Shown here piece after piece: positions 44,402 to 53,608 of a DNA stretch of 64,000 bases. A model generated the notes under the pieces. The model did not search any database and was not told the origin of the DNA. It saw only the letters and a program-made list of their open reading frames with translations. The translations under genes and the position numbers were made by a program. Each line of letters opens with the position of its first letter. The first letter of the stretch is position 1. The DNA is from JANOYJ01 sp963792485 (GTDB taxonomy: Bacteria > Pseudomonadota > Alphaproteobacteria > Rhizobiales > Rhizobiaceae), in NCBI GenBank assembly GCA_963792485.1, contig CAWBWL010000001.1, forward strand, positions 62,001 to 126,000. Direction: 5' to 3'.

Positions 44402-47113
44402 CTAAGCCGCCAGATCCCGCAGCACATATTGCAGAATCCCGCCATTTTTCAAATACCCGACCTCCTCCAGCGTATCGATGCGGCAGATGATCGGGATTTC
44501 TTTGACTGTGCCGTCGCCATAGGTGACGACCGCCTTCATCTTCTGGCGCGGTTTGGCGGAAGCCAGGCCTTCGATGCTGACCAGCTCGTCGCCTTTCAGG
44601 CCGAGCGAAGACCAGCTTGAACCCTCTTCCAGCACGAACGGCACGATGCCCATGCCGACCAGATTTGACCGGTGGATGCGCTCGAAGCTCTGTGCGATGA
44701 CGGCGCGCACACCTAACAGATTTGTGCCTTTCGCCGCCCAGTCTCGCGAGGAGCCGTTGCCGTATTCGATGCCGGCGAACACGACCAGCGGCACGCCCTC
44801 GGCCTTGTATTTCATCGCGGCGTCGTAAATCGACATCTCCGTCTTGGACGGATAGTGGATGGTGAAGCCGCCTTCCTTGCCGTTCGCGCCCAGCATGTGG
44901 TTGCGGATGCGGATATTGGCGAAGGTGCCGCGCATCATCACTTCGTGATTGCCGCGCCGCGTGCCGTACTGGTTGAAGTCGGCGACGGCCACCTTATTGT
45001 CGGTGAGGTATTTGCCGGCGGGCGAGGCGGCCTTGATCGAACCAGCGGGCGAGATGTGATCCGTGGTGATCTTGTCGCCAAACAGGCCGAGCACCCGCGC
45101 GCCTTTGATGTCGGAGACGGAGCCTGCGGCCTTCTGCATGCCGACGAAATAGGGCGGGTTCTGCACATAGGTCGAATTGTCGTCCCAGGCATAGGTCTGC
45201 CCGGCCGGGACTTTCACCTTGGCCCAGTTGGCATCGCCCTTGAACACGTCGGCATATTTTTCCTTGAACAGTTTCTTCGTCACGTTTTTGGTGATGAATT
45301 CCTGTATTTCCTTGGAGCTCGGCCAGATGTCTTTCAGGAAAACCGGATTACCCTTCTTGTCCAAACCGAGCGGCTCTTTGGTCAAATCCTTGGTGACGGT
45401 TCCGGCCAGCGCGTGCGCCACGACCAGCGGCGGCGAGGCAAGATAGTTGGCCTGCACATCCGGCGACACGCGGCCCTCGAAATTGCGGTTGCCGGAGAGA
45501 ACGGCGGCGGCGATCAGGCCCTTGTCGTTGATGGTCTTGGAAATCTCCTCCGGCAGCGGACCCGAATTGCCGATGCAGGTGGTGCAGCCATAGCCGATGA
45601 GGTTGAAGCCAAGCTTGTCGAGATCCTTCTGCAGGCCGGAATTCTTCAGATACTCACCCACAACTTGGCTGCCGGGCGCAAGCGAAGTCTTGACCCAAGG
45701 CTTGGTCTTCAAACCCTTGGCGAGCGCATTGCGGGCGAGAAGCCCCGCCCCGATCAGGACACTTGGATTGGAGGTGTTGGTGCAGGAGGTGATGGCGGCG
45801 ATGACGACGTCGCCATGGCCCAGATCATGTTCGCGGCCCGCCACTTTGTAGCGCTTGGAGATTTCGGCGGCCTTCTTGTATTCGGTTTCCATGGCTGCGG
45901 CGAAGCCTGCCGGAATACCTTCCAGCGCCACGCGCCCTTCCGGACGTTTCGGCCCGGCCATGCTTGGCACGACGGTGGAAAGCTCCAGCTCCAGCGTGTC
46001 GGTGAAGACCGGGTCTTTCGACGATTTGGTGCGGAACAGGCCTTGAGCCTTCGCATACTTCTCGACCAGATCAATGCGCGCCTTCTTGCGGCTCGAATTG
46101 GTCAGGTAATTCAGCGTCTCGCCGTCGACCGGGAAGAAGCCGCAGGTCGCGCCATATTCTGGAGCCATGTTGGCGATGGTGGCGCGGTCGGCTAATGTCA
46201 TGGAATCAAGGCCTGGGCCGAAGAATTCGACGAACTTGCCGACAACGCCCTTTTTGCGGAGCATCTGCGTGACGGTGAGCACAAGGTCCGTGGCCGTGAC
46301 GCCCTCCTTGACCTTGCCGGTCAGTTTGAAGCCGATCACTTCCGGGATCAGCATCGACTGCGGCTGGCCGAGCATCGCGGCTTCCGCCTCAATGCCGCCG
46401 ACGCCCCAGCCAAGCACGGCAAGCCCGTTGACCATGGTCGTGTGCGAATCCGTGCCGACCAGCGTGTCAGGATAGGCGACTTCGACCGTCTCGGTTTTCT
46501 TGCCCTTCGTGACCTTCTCCTTGCGGGTCCAGACGGTCTGCGACAGATATTCGAGATTGACCTGATGGCAGATGCCGGTGCCGGGCGGCACGACGCGGAA
46601 ATTCTTGAACGCCTGCTGGCCCCATTTCAGGAACCGGTAGCGCTCGCCGTTGCGCTGATATTCGAGATCAACGTTTTGCTTGAAGGCTTTGGCCGAGCCG
46701 AACTCGTCAACGATGACCGAATGGTCGATGACAAGGTCCACAGGCACCAGCGGATTGATCTTCTGCGGATTGCCGCCGAGTGCCTTCATCGCATCGCGCA
46801 TGGCGGCCAGATCGACCACGGCCGGAACGCCGGTGAAATCCTGCATCAGAACGCGCGCCGGGCGGAAGGCGATTTCCTTGCCGGCCTTGCCCTTGTCCTT
46901 CAGCCAGCCGGCGAAAGCTTCAATGTCCTTTTTCGTCACCGTGGACCCGTCCTCGGCACGCAGGAGGTTTTCGAGCAGCACCTTCATCGAATAGGGCAGC
47001 GCGGAAATTCCAGGCAGGCCGTTTTTCTCGGCGGCGGTCAGCGAATATATGACGTATTTTTTCGCGCCGACGGTCAGCGTCTTTCGGCATTTGAAACTGT
47101 CGATGGATGACAT
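44402..47113 (-). CDS. acnA: Aconitate hydratase A
   Basis: TCA-cycle [4Fe-4S] enzyme isomerising citrate to isocitrate; 903 residues, normal for AcnA/IRP1-type. The cluster cysteines appear in ITSCTNTSNPSVL and GYGCTTCIGNSGP; the substrate-binding YGNGSSRDWAAKGTNLLGVR segment near the C-terminus is intact. ATG 47113 behind AGGAGAG gives the family start MSSIDSFKCRKTL. Divergent from ccmA, as in many Hyphomicrobiales. Confidence 0.97.
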   Translation of the reverse strand: MSSIDSFKCRKTLTVGAKKYVIYSLTAAEKNGLPGISALPYSMKVLLENLLRAEDGSTVTKKDIEAFAGWLKDKGKAGKEIAFRPARVLMQDFTGVPAVVDLAAMRDAMKALGGNPQKINPLVPVDLVIDHSVIVDEFGSAKAFKQNVDLEYQRNGERYRFLKWGQQAFKNFRVVPPGTGICHQVNLEYLSQTVWTRKEKVTKGKKTETVEVAYPDTLVGTDSHTTMVNGLAVLGWGVGGIEAEAAMLGQPQSMLIPEVIGFKLTGKVKEGVTATDLVLTVTQMLRKKGVVGKFVEFFGPGLDSMTLADRATIANMAPEYGATCGFFPVDGETLNYLTNSSRKKARIDLVEKYAKAQGLFRTKSSKDPVFTDTLELELSTVVPSMAGPKRPEGRVALEGIPAGFAAAMETEYKKAAEISKRYKVAGREHDLGHGDVVIAAITSCTNTSNPSVLIGAGLLARNALAKGLKTKPWVKTSLAPGSQVVGEYLKNSGLQKDLDKLGFNLIGYGCTTCIGNSGPLPEEISKTINDKGLIAAAVLSGNRNFEGRVSPDVQANYLASPPLVVAHALAGTVTKDLTKEPLGLDKKGNPVFLKDIWPSSKEIQEFITKNVTKKLFKEKYADVFKGDANWAKVKVPAGQTYAWDDNSTYVQNPPYFVGMQKAAGSVSDIKGARVLGLFGDKITTDHISPAGSIKAASPAGKYLTDNKVAVADFNQYGTRRGNHEVMMRGTFANIRIRNHMLGANGKEGGFTIHYPSKTEMSIYDAAMKYKAEGVPLVVFAGIEYGNGSSRDWAAKGTNLLGVRAVIAQSFERIHRSNLVGMGIVPFVLEEGSSWSSLGLKGDELVSIEGLASAKPRQKMKAVVTYGDGTVKEIPIICRIDTLEEVGYLKNGGILQYVLRDLAA

Positions 47114-47251
47114 GAGGTCTCTCCTTGATTGAGATGGACGCCGGAAGGGGCGGCAGGCCGGATTGCGCATGCTATAGATAATTTCGTATGCGTGTGCCAG
47201 TTGAACCATCGTTGAAATGCTGCGCCGCAAGAAAATTTTCCAGGAGTGGGA

Positions 47252-47854
47252 ATGCGCCTGATTGCCGGAGATTTGAGTGCGGAGCGCGGCGGGGAATCAG
47301 TGTTCTCCGGCTTGAACTTTTCTTTGACCGATGGAGAGATTTTGGTTGTCAGCGGGCCAAATGGCGTGGGGAAAACCACGCTTTTGCGCGTCATCGCCGG
47401 ACTGCTGCAGCCGTCGCAGGGAAGTGTTAGCCTGGAGGGCGGCGGGGAGGCCGGCATAGGTCTGAACTGCCATTTGCTCGGCGTGCAGAACGCGCTGAAA
47501 CTTGCGCTGACCTTGTCGCAGAATCTCGGCTTCTGGCAAAACTTTGCAGGCAATCCTCTGCGCAGCGTGGACGGCGCGCTAGCCGCGGTTGGCTTGGGTG
47601 GTCTTAGCGAAACGCCTTTTGCCTATCTGTCAACCGGCCAAAAACGCCGCGCCGCGATCGCCCGCCTCCTTGTCAGCCACCGCCCGCTCTGGCTTCTCGA
47701 CGAGCCGACCAGCGGTCTCGACAAACATGGCGAGGCGATGTTTGCCGGATTGCTGCGGGAGCATTTGAAAAGCGGCGGCCTGGCAGTCGCCGCCACGCAT
47801 CTAAGCCTTGGGATTGAGGGCGCGCGGGAACTGCGGATGGCGCTTCCGGACTGA
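47252..47854 (+). CDS. ccmA: Heme exporter ATP-binding protein CcmA
   Basis: A protein of 200 residues. Walker A SGPNGVGKTTLLR, the signature YLSTGQKRRAAIARLL and Walker B PLWLLDEPTSGLD fit CcmA, the ATPase of the CcmABCD complex that releases holo-CcmE during cytochrome c maturation. ATG 47252 has AGGAG six bases upstream. Normally ccmB, ccmC and ccmD follow directly; here the next gene is a convergent ammonium transporter, so the rest of the ccm operon is absent from this position. The divergent acnA neighbour supports the assignment. Confidence 0.85.
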   Translation: MRLIAGDLSAERGGESVFSGLNFSLTDGEILVVSGPNGVGKTTLLRVIAGLLQPSQGSVSLEGGGEAGIGLNCHLLGVQNALKLALTLSQNLGFWQNFAGNPLRSVDGALAAVGLGGLSETPFAYLSTGQKRRAAIARLLVSHRPLWLLDEPTSGLDKHGEAMFAGLLREHLKSGGLAVAATHLSLGIEGARELRMALPD

Positions 47855-47886
47855 CTGGGTTCGGCCCATGCTACTGTCGCAACCTT

Positions 47887-47915
47887 GTAAAATTAACGGT
47901 CGCCGTTAAATTTAC
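47887..47915. repeat. AT-rich inverted repeat between ccmA and amtB
   Basis: GTAAAATTAACGG (47887-47899) and CCGTTAAATTTAC (47903-47915) form a 13-base stem with one mismatch and a three-base loop, between the convergent ends of ccmA and amtB. It could terminate transcription from both sides or mark an old junction where ccmB once followed. Confidence 0.6.
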
Positions 47916-47948
47916 GAGGTAAATCCCCAGTCACCAACCCGCTCCATC

Positions 47949-49175
47949 TCAAACCCGAACCTCCGATTCCGGATTCGCGCCGATATGATGGATCGACAGA
48001 TCCGCGCCGCGCATTTCCTCTTCTTCGGTGAGGCGCAGGCCGCCCATCACAGCGTTCAGCACCCGGTACAGTGCAAAGCCCATGATCGCGGCGTAGCCGG
48101 CGCCAGCCAAAGAGCCGATCAGCTGCGCCCCAAATGACACGCCGCCCATGCCACCAAGCGCGGACTGGCCGAATATGCCCGCCGCAATGCCGCCCCACAG
48201 GCCGCACAGGCCATGCAGCGGCCAGACGCCGAGCACGTCGTCAATCCTCAGTTTTTCCTGGCACCAGGTGAAGCCCTTGACGAAAATAACGCCCGCCGCG
48301 CCGCCTGTGATCAGCGCGCCAATCGGATGGAACAGGTCCGAACCCGCGCACACCGCCACAAGTCCGGCCAGCGCGCCATTATGGGCGAAGCCCGGATCAT
48401 TGCGGCCAATGACCAGCGCTGTCAAAATCCCGCCGATCATCGCCATCAGCGAGTTCATCGCGACAAGGCCGGTCGCCGTGCCGACGGATTGCGAGCTCAT
48501 GACGTTGAAGCCGAACCAGCCGGTGCACAGAAGCCATGAGCCGAGCGCCAGCCATGGAATCGACGAGGGCGGCGTGGCGAACGACTTGCCAGATTTGGAA
48601 TAGCGGCCGAGCCTTGGCCCGAGCGTGATGACCGCGCCCAGCGCCAGCCAGCCGCCAACGGCATGGACGACGATGGAGCCGGCGAAGTCGTGGAAAGGAA
48701 AACCGAAATTGTTCTTCAGCAATTCCTGAATGCCGAAATTGCCGTTCCACACAATGCCTTCAAAAAAGGGATAGATCAGCCCGACAATCGCGGCCGTCGC
48801 AGCGCTTTGCGGGCCGAAACGCATGCGCTCGGCAATGCCGCCGGAAATGATCGCCGGGACCGCCGCCGCAAAGGTCGTCAGGAAGAAGAACTTGACCAGC
48901 CCGAAGCCTTGCGCCGGGAACGGGCTGTCGCCGCCACCCGACAGGACAGTCGCGCTGTGGAGGAAATGAACGCCGTAGGCGACGAAATAGCCGATGGCGA
49001 AATAGGCAAGCGTCGAGATTGCAAAGTCACCGAGGATTTTCACCAGCGCATTGACCTGGTTCTTGTGCCGGACGGTGCCCGCCTCCAGAAATGCAAAACC
49101 GCCATGCATGGCGAAAACCAGAATTGCCCCGATCAGGACAAAGAATACGTCATTGCCGATTTGAACGTCCGCCAT
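47949..49175 (-). CDS. amtB: Ammonium transporter (Amt family), first copy
   Basis: A protein of 408 residues with 11 predicted helices and no signal peptide. Conserved pore segments are present: SGGIAERMRFGPQS, FHDFAGSIVVHAVGGW (first pore His) and WPLHGLCGLWGG (second His). The C-terminal RLTEEEEMRGADLSIHHIG binds PII in this family. ATG 49175 is preceded by GGGGAGA. A separate unit from the glnK-linked copy, because a terminator at 49366 lies between them; a sigma-54-like element sits upstream at 49252-49267. Confidence 0.93.
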   Translation of the reverse strand: MADVQIGNDVFFVLIGAILVFAMHGGFAFLEAGTVRHKNQVNALVKILGDFAISTLAYFAIGYFVAYGVHFLHSATVLSGGGDSPFPAQGFGLVKFFFLTTFAAAVPAIISGGIAERMRFGPQSAATAAIVGLIYPFFEGIVWNGNFGIQELLKNNFGFPFHDFAGSIVVHAVGGWLALGAVITLGPRLGRYSKSGKSFATPPSSIPWLALGSWLLCTGWFGFNVMSSQSVGTATGLVAMNSLMAMIGGILTALVIGRNDPGFAHNGALAGLVAVCAGSDLFHPIGALITGGAAGVIFVKGFTWCQEKLRIDDVLGVWPLHGLCGLWGGIAAGIFGQSALGGMGGVSFGAQLIGSLAGAGYAAIMGFALYRVLNAVMGGLRLTEEEEMRGADLSIHHIGANPESEVRV

Positions 49176-49251
49176 GTGTGTCTCCCCGAAATATGGCCGG
49201 GCAGGTGAGCCTGCCGCTTGTTTTGAAGGCTTCTGCCTCTCGCGCGGGCAT

Positions 49252-49267
49252 TCCAATATTCATGCCA
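49252..49267 (-). promoter_or_regulatory. Possible sigma-54 promoter for the first amtB
   Basis: On the minus strand, TGGCATGAATATTGGA fits the TGGCAC-N5-TTGC pattern with the GG pair ten bases from the second element; the last position is G instead of C. It overlaps a 7-bp inverted repeat ATTCCAA/TTGGAAT. It is 77-92 bases upstream of the start codon. Confidence 0.5.
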
Positions 49268-49365
49268 GTTGGAATCGCCGGTGAATCGCGGCATTGGAGG
49301 TGAGCTTATGCCCGAAAAATACGCAAACCCAAACCGAGATCAGAGCAGATGACCAATTTACAGGC

Positions 49366-49391
49366 AAAAAAGAGCCCGGTTACCCGGGCTC
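49366..49391 (-). terminator. Intrinsic terminator of the glnK-amtB operon
   Basis: On the minus strand GAGCCCGG (49391-49384), a four-base loop and CCGGGCTC (49379-49372) form a perfect 8-bp stem followed by TTTTTT (49371-49366). It lies 35 bases beyond the full-length amtB stop at 49426, which supports the longer reading of that gene. Confidence 0.9.
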
Positions 49392-49425
49392 AGTTGCGCA
49401 TGCTCTTGGGGAGAACGCGACGGGA

Positions 49426-50835
49426 TCAGTTATAGGCGCGCTCGCCATGGGAGGTGACATCAAGACCTTCGCGCTCTTGCGCTTCGGTAAGACGCAGACC
49501 CAAGGTCGCCTTGATGATGTAGAGCGCGACGAAAGCCACAACCGCAGACCAGACTGCGGCGATAACAACCGCAGTTCACTGCTTAAAGAACTGGCTGGCA
49601 ATCGAGTAATCCGCGCCGCCGGGGCCAAAGCCATAGAGGACTGGCGAAGCGACAACGGCCGTGCCGAGCGCGCCGACAATGCCGCCAATGCCGTGGACGC
49701 CGAACACGTCGAGCGAGTCGTCATATTTCAGCATCGGCTTGAGTGACACCACCGCCCAGAGGCAGATAAGGCCAGCGGCGGCGCCAAGGAAGATCGCGCC
49801 CATTGTGCCTGCGAGACCGGCAGCAGGGGTGATCGCCACAAGACCCGCTACCGCGCCCGACACTGCGCCGAGGAGCGAAGCATGGCCGCGAGTGATGCGC
49901 TCGCCCAAAGACCAGGCGAGAGCGGCAGCCGCAGGCGCGGTGATCGTGTTGAGCAGCGCCTGCGCGGTCAGGCCGTTAGCCTCGAGATTGGAACCGGCGT
50001 TGAAGCCGAACCAGCCGACCCACAGAAGGCACGCGCCGATCAGGGTGAAGGTGAGGTTATGCGGCGCCATGTTTTCTTTCATATAGCCGACGCGCGGGCC
50101 GACGACGATGGCGGCGACAAGACCGGCAATGCCGGCATTGATGTGAACCACCGTGCCGCCGGCGAAGTCGAGCGCGCCCATGGCAAACAACAAACCGGAA
50201 GGTGCGTCGGCCGCGCTCGGGCCGCCCCACCACCACACCATGTGCGCGATTGGCAGATAAGCGAATGTGAACCAGAGCACGATGAAGGCCATGACCGAGC
50301 CAAAGCGCATGCGCTCTGCGATCGCGCCGACAATCAGCGCCGGGGTGATGGCGGCGAATGTCAGCTGGAACACAACGAAGGTGAGTTCGGGAATGAACAC
50401 GCCCTTGGAAAACGTTTCGACGACCGATTCCGGACCAACGCCTGCCAGGAACATTTTCGACAGATTGCCAATATAGGGCGTCAGCGCCGTCGCATCAGCG
50501 GCTGATCCTGCGCCTGCGAAGGCAAGCGTATAGCCGTAAATCACCCAGAGCAGGGCGATAATGGCAAAGCCGGCGAAGACCTGCATCAAAACAGAGAGCA
50601 TGTTCTTGGCGCGCACAAGGCCGCCATAAAACAGGGCAAGTCCCGGAACGGTCATCATGATGACGAGGATGGTGGAGATCAGCATCCAGGTCGTGTCGCC
50701 CTTGTTGACGACTGGCGCGGCCGCAGCAACAGCCTCGGCGGCGGGAGCCGCTGCGTCCTGGGCAAATGCCGAGAGTGCGGCAAGCGGAGCGGTGAAGCCC
50801 GCCAGCGCGCCGGCTTTAAGAGTTGAAATTCGCAT
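49426..50835 (-). CDS. amtB: Ammonium transporter (Amt family), second copy, with an in-frame TGA
   Basis: About 469 codons. The precursor starts at ATG 50835 (MRISTLKAGALAGFTAPLAA, signal peptide cleaved near AFA-QD), with AAGGA upstream. The pore regions VGAIAERMRFGSVM, GGTVVHINAGIAGL and GVHGIGGIVGALGT are intact. A TGA at 49576-49578 interrupts the frame after SIASQFFKQ, but the same frame then continues with TAVVIAAVWSAVVAFVALYI and LTEAQEREGLDVTSHGERAY, the last helix and the PII-binding C-terminus. E. coli AmtB has Leu at the aligned position. Either a base-call error or a true truncation. Follows glnK by 23 nt. Confidence 0.9.
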
Positions 50836-50858
50836 GGTCATGTCCTTTTCTCGCAGCT

Positions 50859-51197
50859 TCACAGCGCTACGCTGTCGCGTTCGCCGGTGCGGATGCGCAC
50901 TGCCTGATCAATCGTGTAGACAAAAATCTTGCCGTCGCCGATCTGGCCGGTTTTGGCCGCGCCGGAGATGGCTTCGATGACTTTTTCCACCTGATCGGAC
51001 GCGATGGCGACTTCGATTTTGAGTTTTGGCAGGAAGCTGACGGCATATTCTGCGCCGCGGTAGATTTCCGTGTGCCCCTTTTGACGGCCGTAACCCTTCA
51101 CTTCCGTGACGGTTAGGCCCTGTATGCCCATGCCCGTGAGCGCTTCACGCACTTCGTCGAGCTTGAACGGCTTGATGACGGCCATCACTATTTTCAT
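50859..51197 (-). CDS. glnK: Nitrogen regulatory protein PII
   Basis: A protein of 112 residues. The T-loop GYGRQKGHTEIYRGAEYAV contains the uridylylation Tyr51, and GDGKIFVYTIDQAVRIRTGE is the ATP/2-oxoglutarate site at the C-terminus. The linkage to amtB marks it as GlnK: it blocks the ammonium channel when nitrogen is sufficient. A sigma-54 promoter and a 27-bp palindrome lie upstream, which fits nitrogen-starvation control. Confidence 0.96.
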   Translation of the reverse strand: MKIVMAVIKPFKLDEVREALTGMGIQGLTVTEVKGYGRQKGHTEIYRGAEYAVSFLPKLKIEVAIASDQVEKVIEAISGAAKTGQIGDGKIFVYTIDQAVRIRTGERDSVAL

Positions 51198-51273
51198 ATG
51201 GCTTTGCCCCTTGAGTCCTGTTCAGTCGTTTTTCCATTGCGAGAGAGCGTCTCGCGCAACTGCAAACGACGGA

Positions 51274-51289
51274 TACAAAAGCCGTGCCA
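51274..51289 (-). promoter_or_regulatory. Sigma-54 promoter of glnK-amtB
   Basis: On the minus strand TGGCACGGCTTTTGTA (51289-51274) matches the -24/-12 consensus TGGCACG-N4-TTGCA with a single difference (T for C in the second element). It is ~80 bases upstream of the glnK ATG, which is typical. Confidence 0.85.
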
Positions 51290-51311
51290 GTTCGGAATTT
51301 CGTGCCCAAGC

Positions 51312-51338
51312 TGCTGGAATATAAGGGATATTCCAGCA
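51312..51338. promoter_or_regulatory. 27-bp palindrome, candidate activator site
   Basis: TGCTGGAATAT (51312-51322) and ATATTCCAGCA (51328-51338) are perfect inverted repeats separated by five bases, 23 bases upstream of the -24 element. The placement suits an enhancer-binding protein such as NtrC, although the sequence deviates from the canonical GCAC/GTGC half-sites. Confidence 0.6.
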
Positions 51339-51414
51339 CGCATCTGGCGGCGGCGATAAGTTAACAAAACACAAACGACTAAAATATAGGCAACAATTGG
51401 TCTATGATTATAAT

Positions 51415-52284
51415 TTATGCATTTGCCTTGATGCGAATCAGCCCTTCCTGCGCTGTCGAAGCGACGAGGGCTCCGGACCGAGTGTAGATCGACCCGCGCG
51501 CGAAACCACGGCCCCCGGATGTCGAGGGGCTGTCCTGTGTGTACAAAAGCCATTCATCCAGATCGACAGGCCGGTGAAACCACATGGAATGGTCAAGGCT
51601 CGCCACCTGCAGATCAGGCTCAAATATGCTGCGGCCATGCGCAAAGAGCGTGGCGTCGAGCAGCGTCATATCGGAGAAATAGGCGAGCATCGCGCATTGG
51701 ATGGCGCGGTCGTCCGGCGCGTCGCCCACCGCTTTGAACCAGACGTTCTGCTGCGGCTCGAGCTTTTCCTTGGAAAAATAGTGATTGAGCGAAACCGGCT
51801 TCATCTCAAAGGGCCGCTCGCGCTCGAAGAACTTGCGAATGTGCGGCGGCGAGGCTTCCAGATATTTATCGCGGAAATCCCGGTCGCTGAGAAGTGTGTC
51901 CGGGTCAGGCACATTCAGCGGCATGGGGATCTGATGGTCGAGGCCAGTCTCATCAATCTGGAAGGAAGCCGACAGCGCGAAGATGGCTAATCCATGCTGG
52001 ATTGCGACGACGCGCCGCGTTGTGAACGTTCCGCCATCGCGGATACGGTCGACTTCGTAAATGATCGGCACGGCTGGATCGCCCGGACGCATGAAATAGC
52101 AATGGAGCGAGTGAACATGGCGGAGAGGATCGACCGTGCGCTGCGCGGCAATCAGGGCTTGGGCGATAACCTGTCCGCCGAACACGCGCTGCCAGCCAAC
52201 TTGCGGGCTGCGGCCGCGAAACAGATTGTGCTCCAGAGTCTCGAGGTCCAGGATTGAGATGAGTTCTTGCATGGCGCTGGACAT
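51415..52284 (-). CDS. tesB: Acyl-CoA thioesterase II
   Basis: A protein of 289 residues with two tandem hot-dog domains. GWQRVFGGQVIAQALIAAQR near residue 30 and the C-terminal HSMWFHRPVDLDEWLLYTQD, followed by GRGFARGSIYTRSGALVAST, are diagnostic of TesB. It hydrolyses medium- to long-chain acyl-CoA. It lies between glnK-amtB and ubiH as in other Hyphomicrobiales. The frame is intact and independent of glnK. Confidence 0.95.
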   Translation of the reverse strand: MSSAMQELISILDLETLEHNLFRGRSPQVGWQRVFGGQVIAQALIAAQRTVDPLRHVHSLHCYFMRPGDPAVPIIYEVDRIRDGGTFTTRRVVAIQHGLAIFALSASFQIDETGLDHQIPMPLNVPDPDTLLSDRDFRDKYLEASPPHIRKFFERERPFEMKPVSLNHYFSKEKLEPQQNVWFKAVGDAPDDRAIQCAMLAYFSDMTLLDATLFAHGRSIFEPDLQVASLDHSMWFHRPVDLDEWLLYTQDSPSTSGGRGFARGSIYTRSGALVASTAQEGLIRIKANA

Positions 52285-52392
52285 GAAATGGCCCTTGAAT
52301 TGACGTTTAGGTCAATCAATGGGACAGCCAAGCGCCCATAGTCAAGACCAACCGGCTACAGGATAAACCAGCTTTTGGGCACGGGGATAAAT

Positions 52393-53608
52393 ATGCGAAA
52401 AAATATTATCGTCGCGGGCGCGGGCTATGTCGGACTGGCTGCAGCGGTGGCGATCAAAGCTTCGGCTCCGGACCTCGACGTTCAGGTCGCCGACGCCGCG
52501 CCGCAAGGCGCATTCGCGCGCGACACCCGCGCCTCCGCAGTGGCATCGGCGGCCGTAAGGATGCTGGACCAGCTTGGCGTGTGGGAAGAGATCGCGCCGC
52601 AAGCGCAAGCCATTACCGAGATGATTGTCACCGATTCCCGGACGTCTGATCCCGTGCGTCCGGTGTTTCTCACCTTTGGCGGCGAGGCAGAATCGGGCGA
52701 ACCGTTCGCGCACATGGTGGCGAATGCGGCGCTCAACCGGGCGCTGCGGCGCAAGGCGGCGGAAATCGGCGTCGAAATTACGGATGGCGCGGGCGTATCT
52801 GGCTTCGAGGTCAAGCCCGGCAAAGTCGAAGTCGCGCTCACCGGCGGCGAAATCCGTCGAAGCGCAGCTGCTCGTCGCCGCCGACGGCGTCAAATCGAGG
52901 CTGCGCGAGATGGCGGGAATCAAGATTGTGCATGTGGACTATGAGCAATCCGGCATTGTCTGCACGGTGGCGCACGAGCGCCCGCATCAGGGCCGGGCGG
53001 AAGAGCATTTTCTCCCCGCAGGGCCGTTTGCCATCTTGCCGCTCAAGGGCAATCGGTGCTCGCTTGTGTGGACGGAACGCACCAAAGAAGCCGAGACTCT
53101 GATTGCTTCGGACGACCTTGTCTTTGAAGCCGAGCTTGAGCGCCGGTTCGGGCTGAAACTCGGTGATATTCATGTCGAGGGCGGGCGGCGCGCCTTTCCC
53201 TTGGGGCTCACATTGGCGCGCGAATTCGTCAAGCCGCGCTTTGTGCTGGCAGGCGATGCCGCCCATGGCATCCATCCGATTGCAGGTCAGGGCCTTAATC
53301 TTGGCTTCAAGGATGCGGCGGCGCTTGCACAGACAATTGTCGAGGCCGCGCGCCTCGGGCTTGATATCGGCTCGCTCAGCGTTCTGCAGCGCTATGAGCA
53401 GTGGCGGCGGTTCGACACCGTGCAGATGGGCGTGACGACAGATGTGCTCAACCGGCTCTTTTCGAACGATATCGGCCCGTTGCGCGCCATCCGCGATATC
53501 GGCCTCGGCCTTGTCGACCGCATGCCGCGGCTGAAGGATTTCTTCATCGGGCAGGCGGCTGGGCTGTCTCCTAGCCAGCCCAATCTGCTGCGCGGTGAAG
53601 CAATCTAA
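52393..53608 (+). CDS. Ubiquinone-biosynthesis FAD monooxygenase (UbiH/UbiF/VisC family), one frameshift
   Basis: About 405 codons. The N-terminal dinucleotide-binding IIVAGAGYVGLAAAVAIK leads, and the FAD-ribose motif FVLAGDAAHGIHPIAGQGLN is near residue 285. A one-base frame change near 52850 (GAAATCCG) joins the first 155 residues to VEAQLLVAADGVKSRL. Family members hydroxylate the ring of ubiquinone precursors. ATG 52393 is the natural start (18 bases after a GTG). It overlaps the convergent msrA by 4 nt. Confidence 0.9.

Noticed and set aside
44855..46195. Plus-strand frame of 446 codons opposite acnA
   Set aside because: Antisense shadow of aconitase produced by high third-position GC.
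40135..49578. TGA recoding (Trp or selenocysteine) as an explanation of in-frame TGA codons in the kinase and amtB genes
   Set aside because: Many intact genes here end naturally at TGA (nadD, rsfS, rlmN, glycosyltransferases), Trp is not expected at either site, and no selenocysteine-type context is visible.
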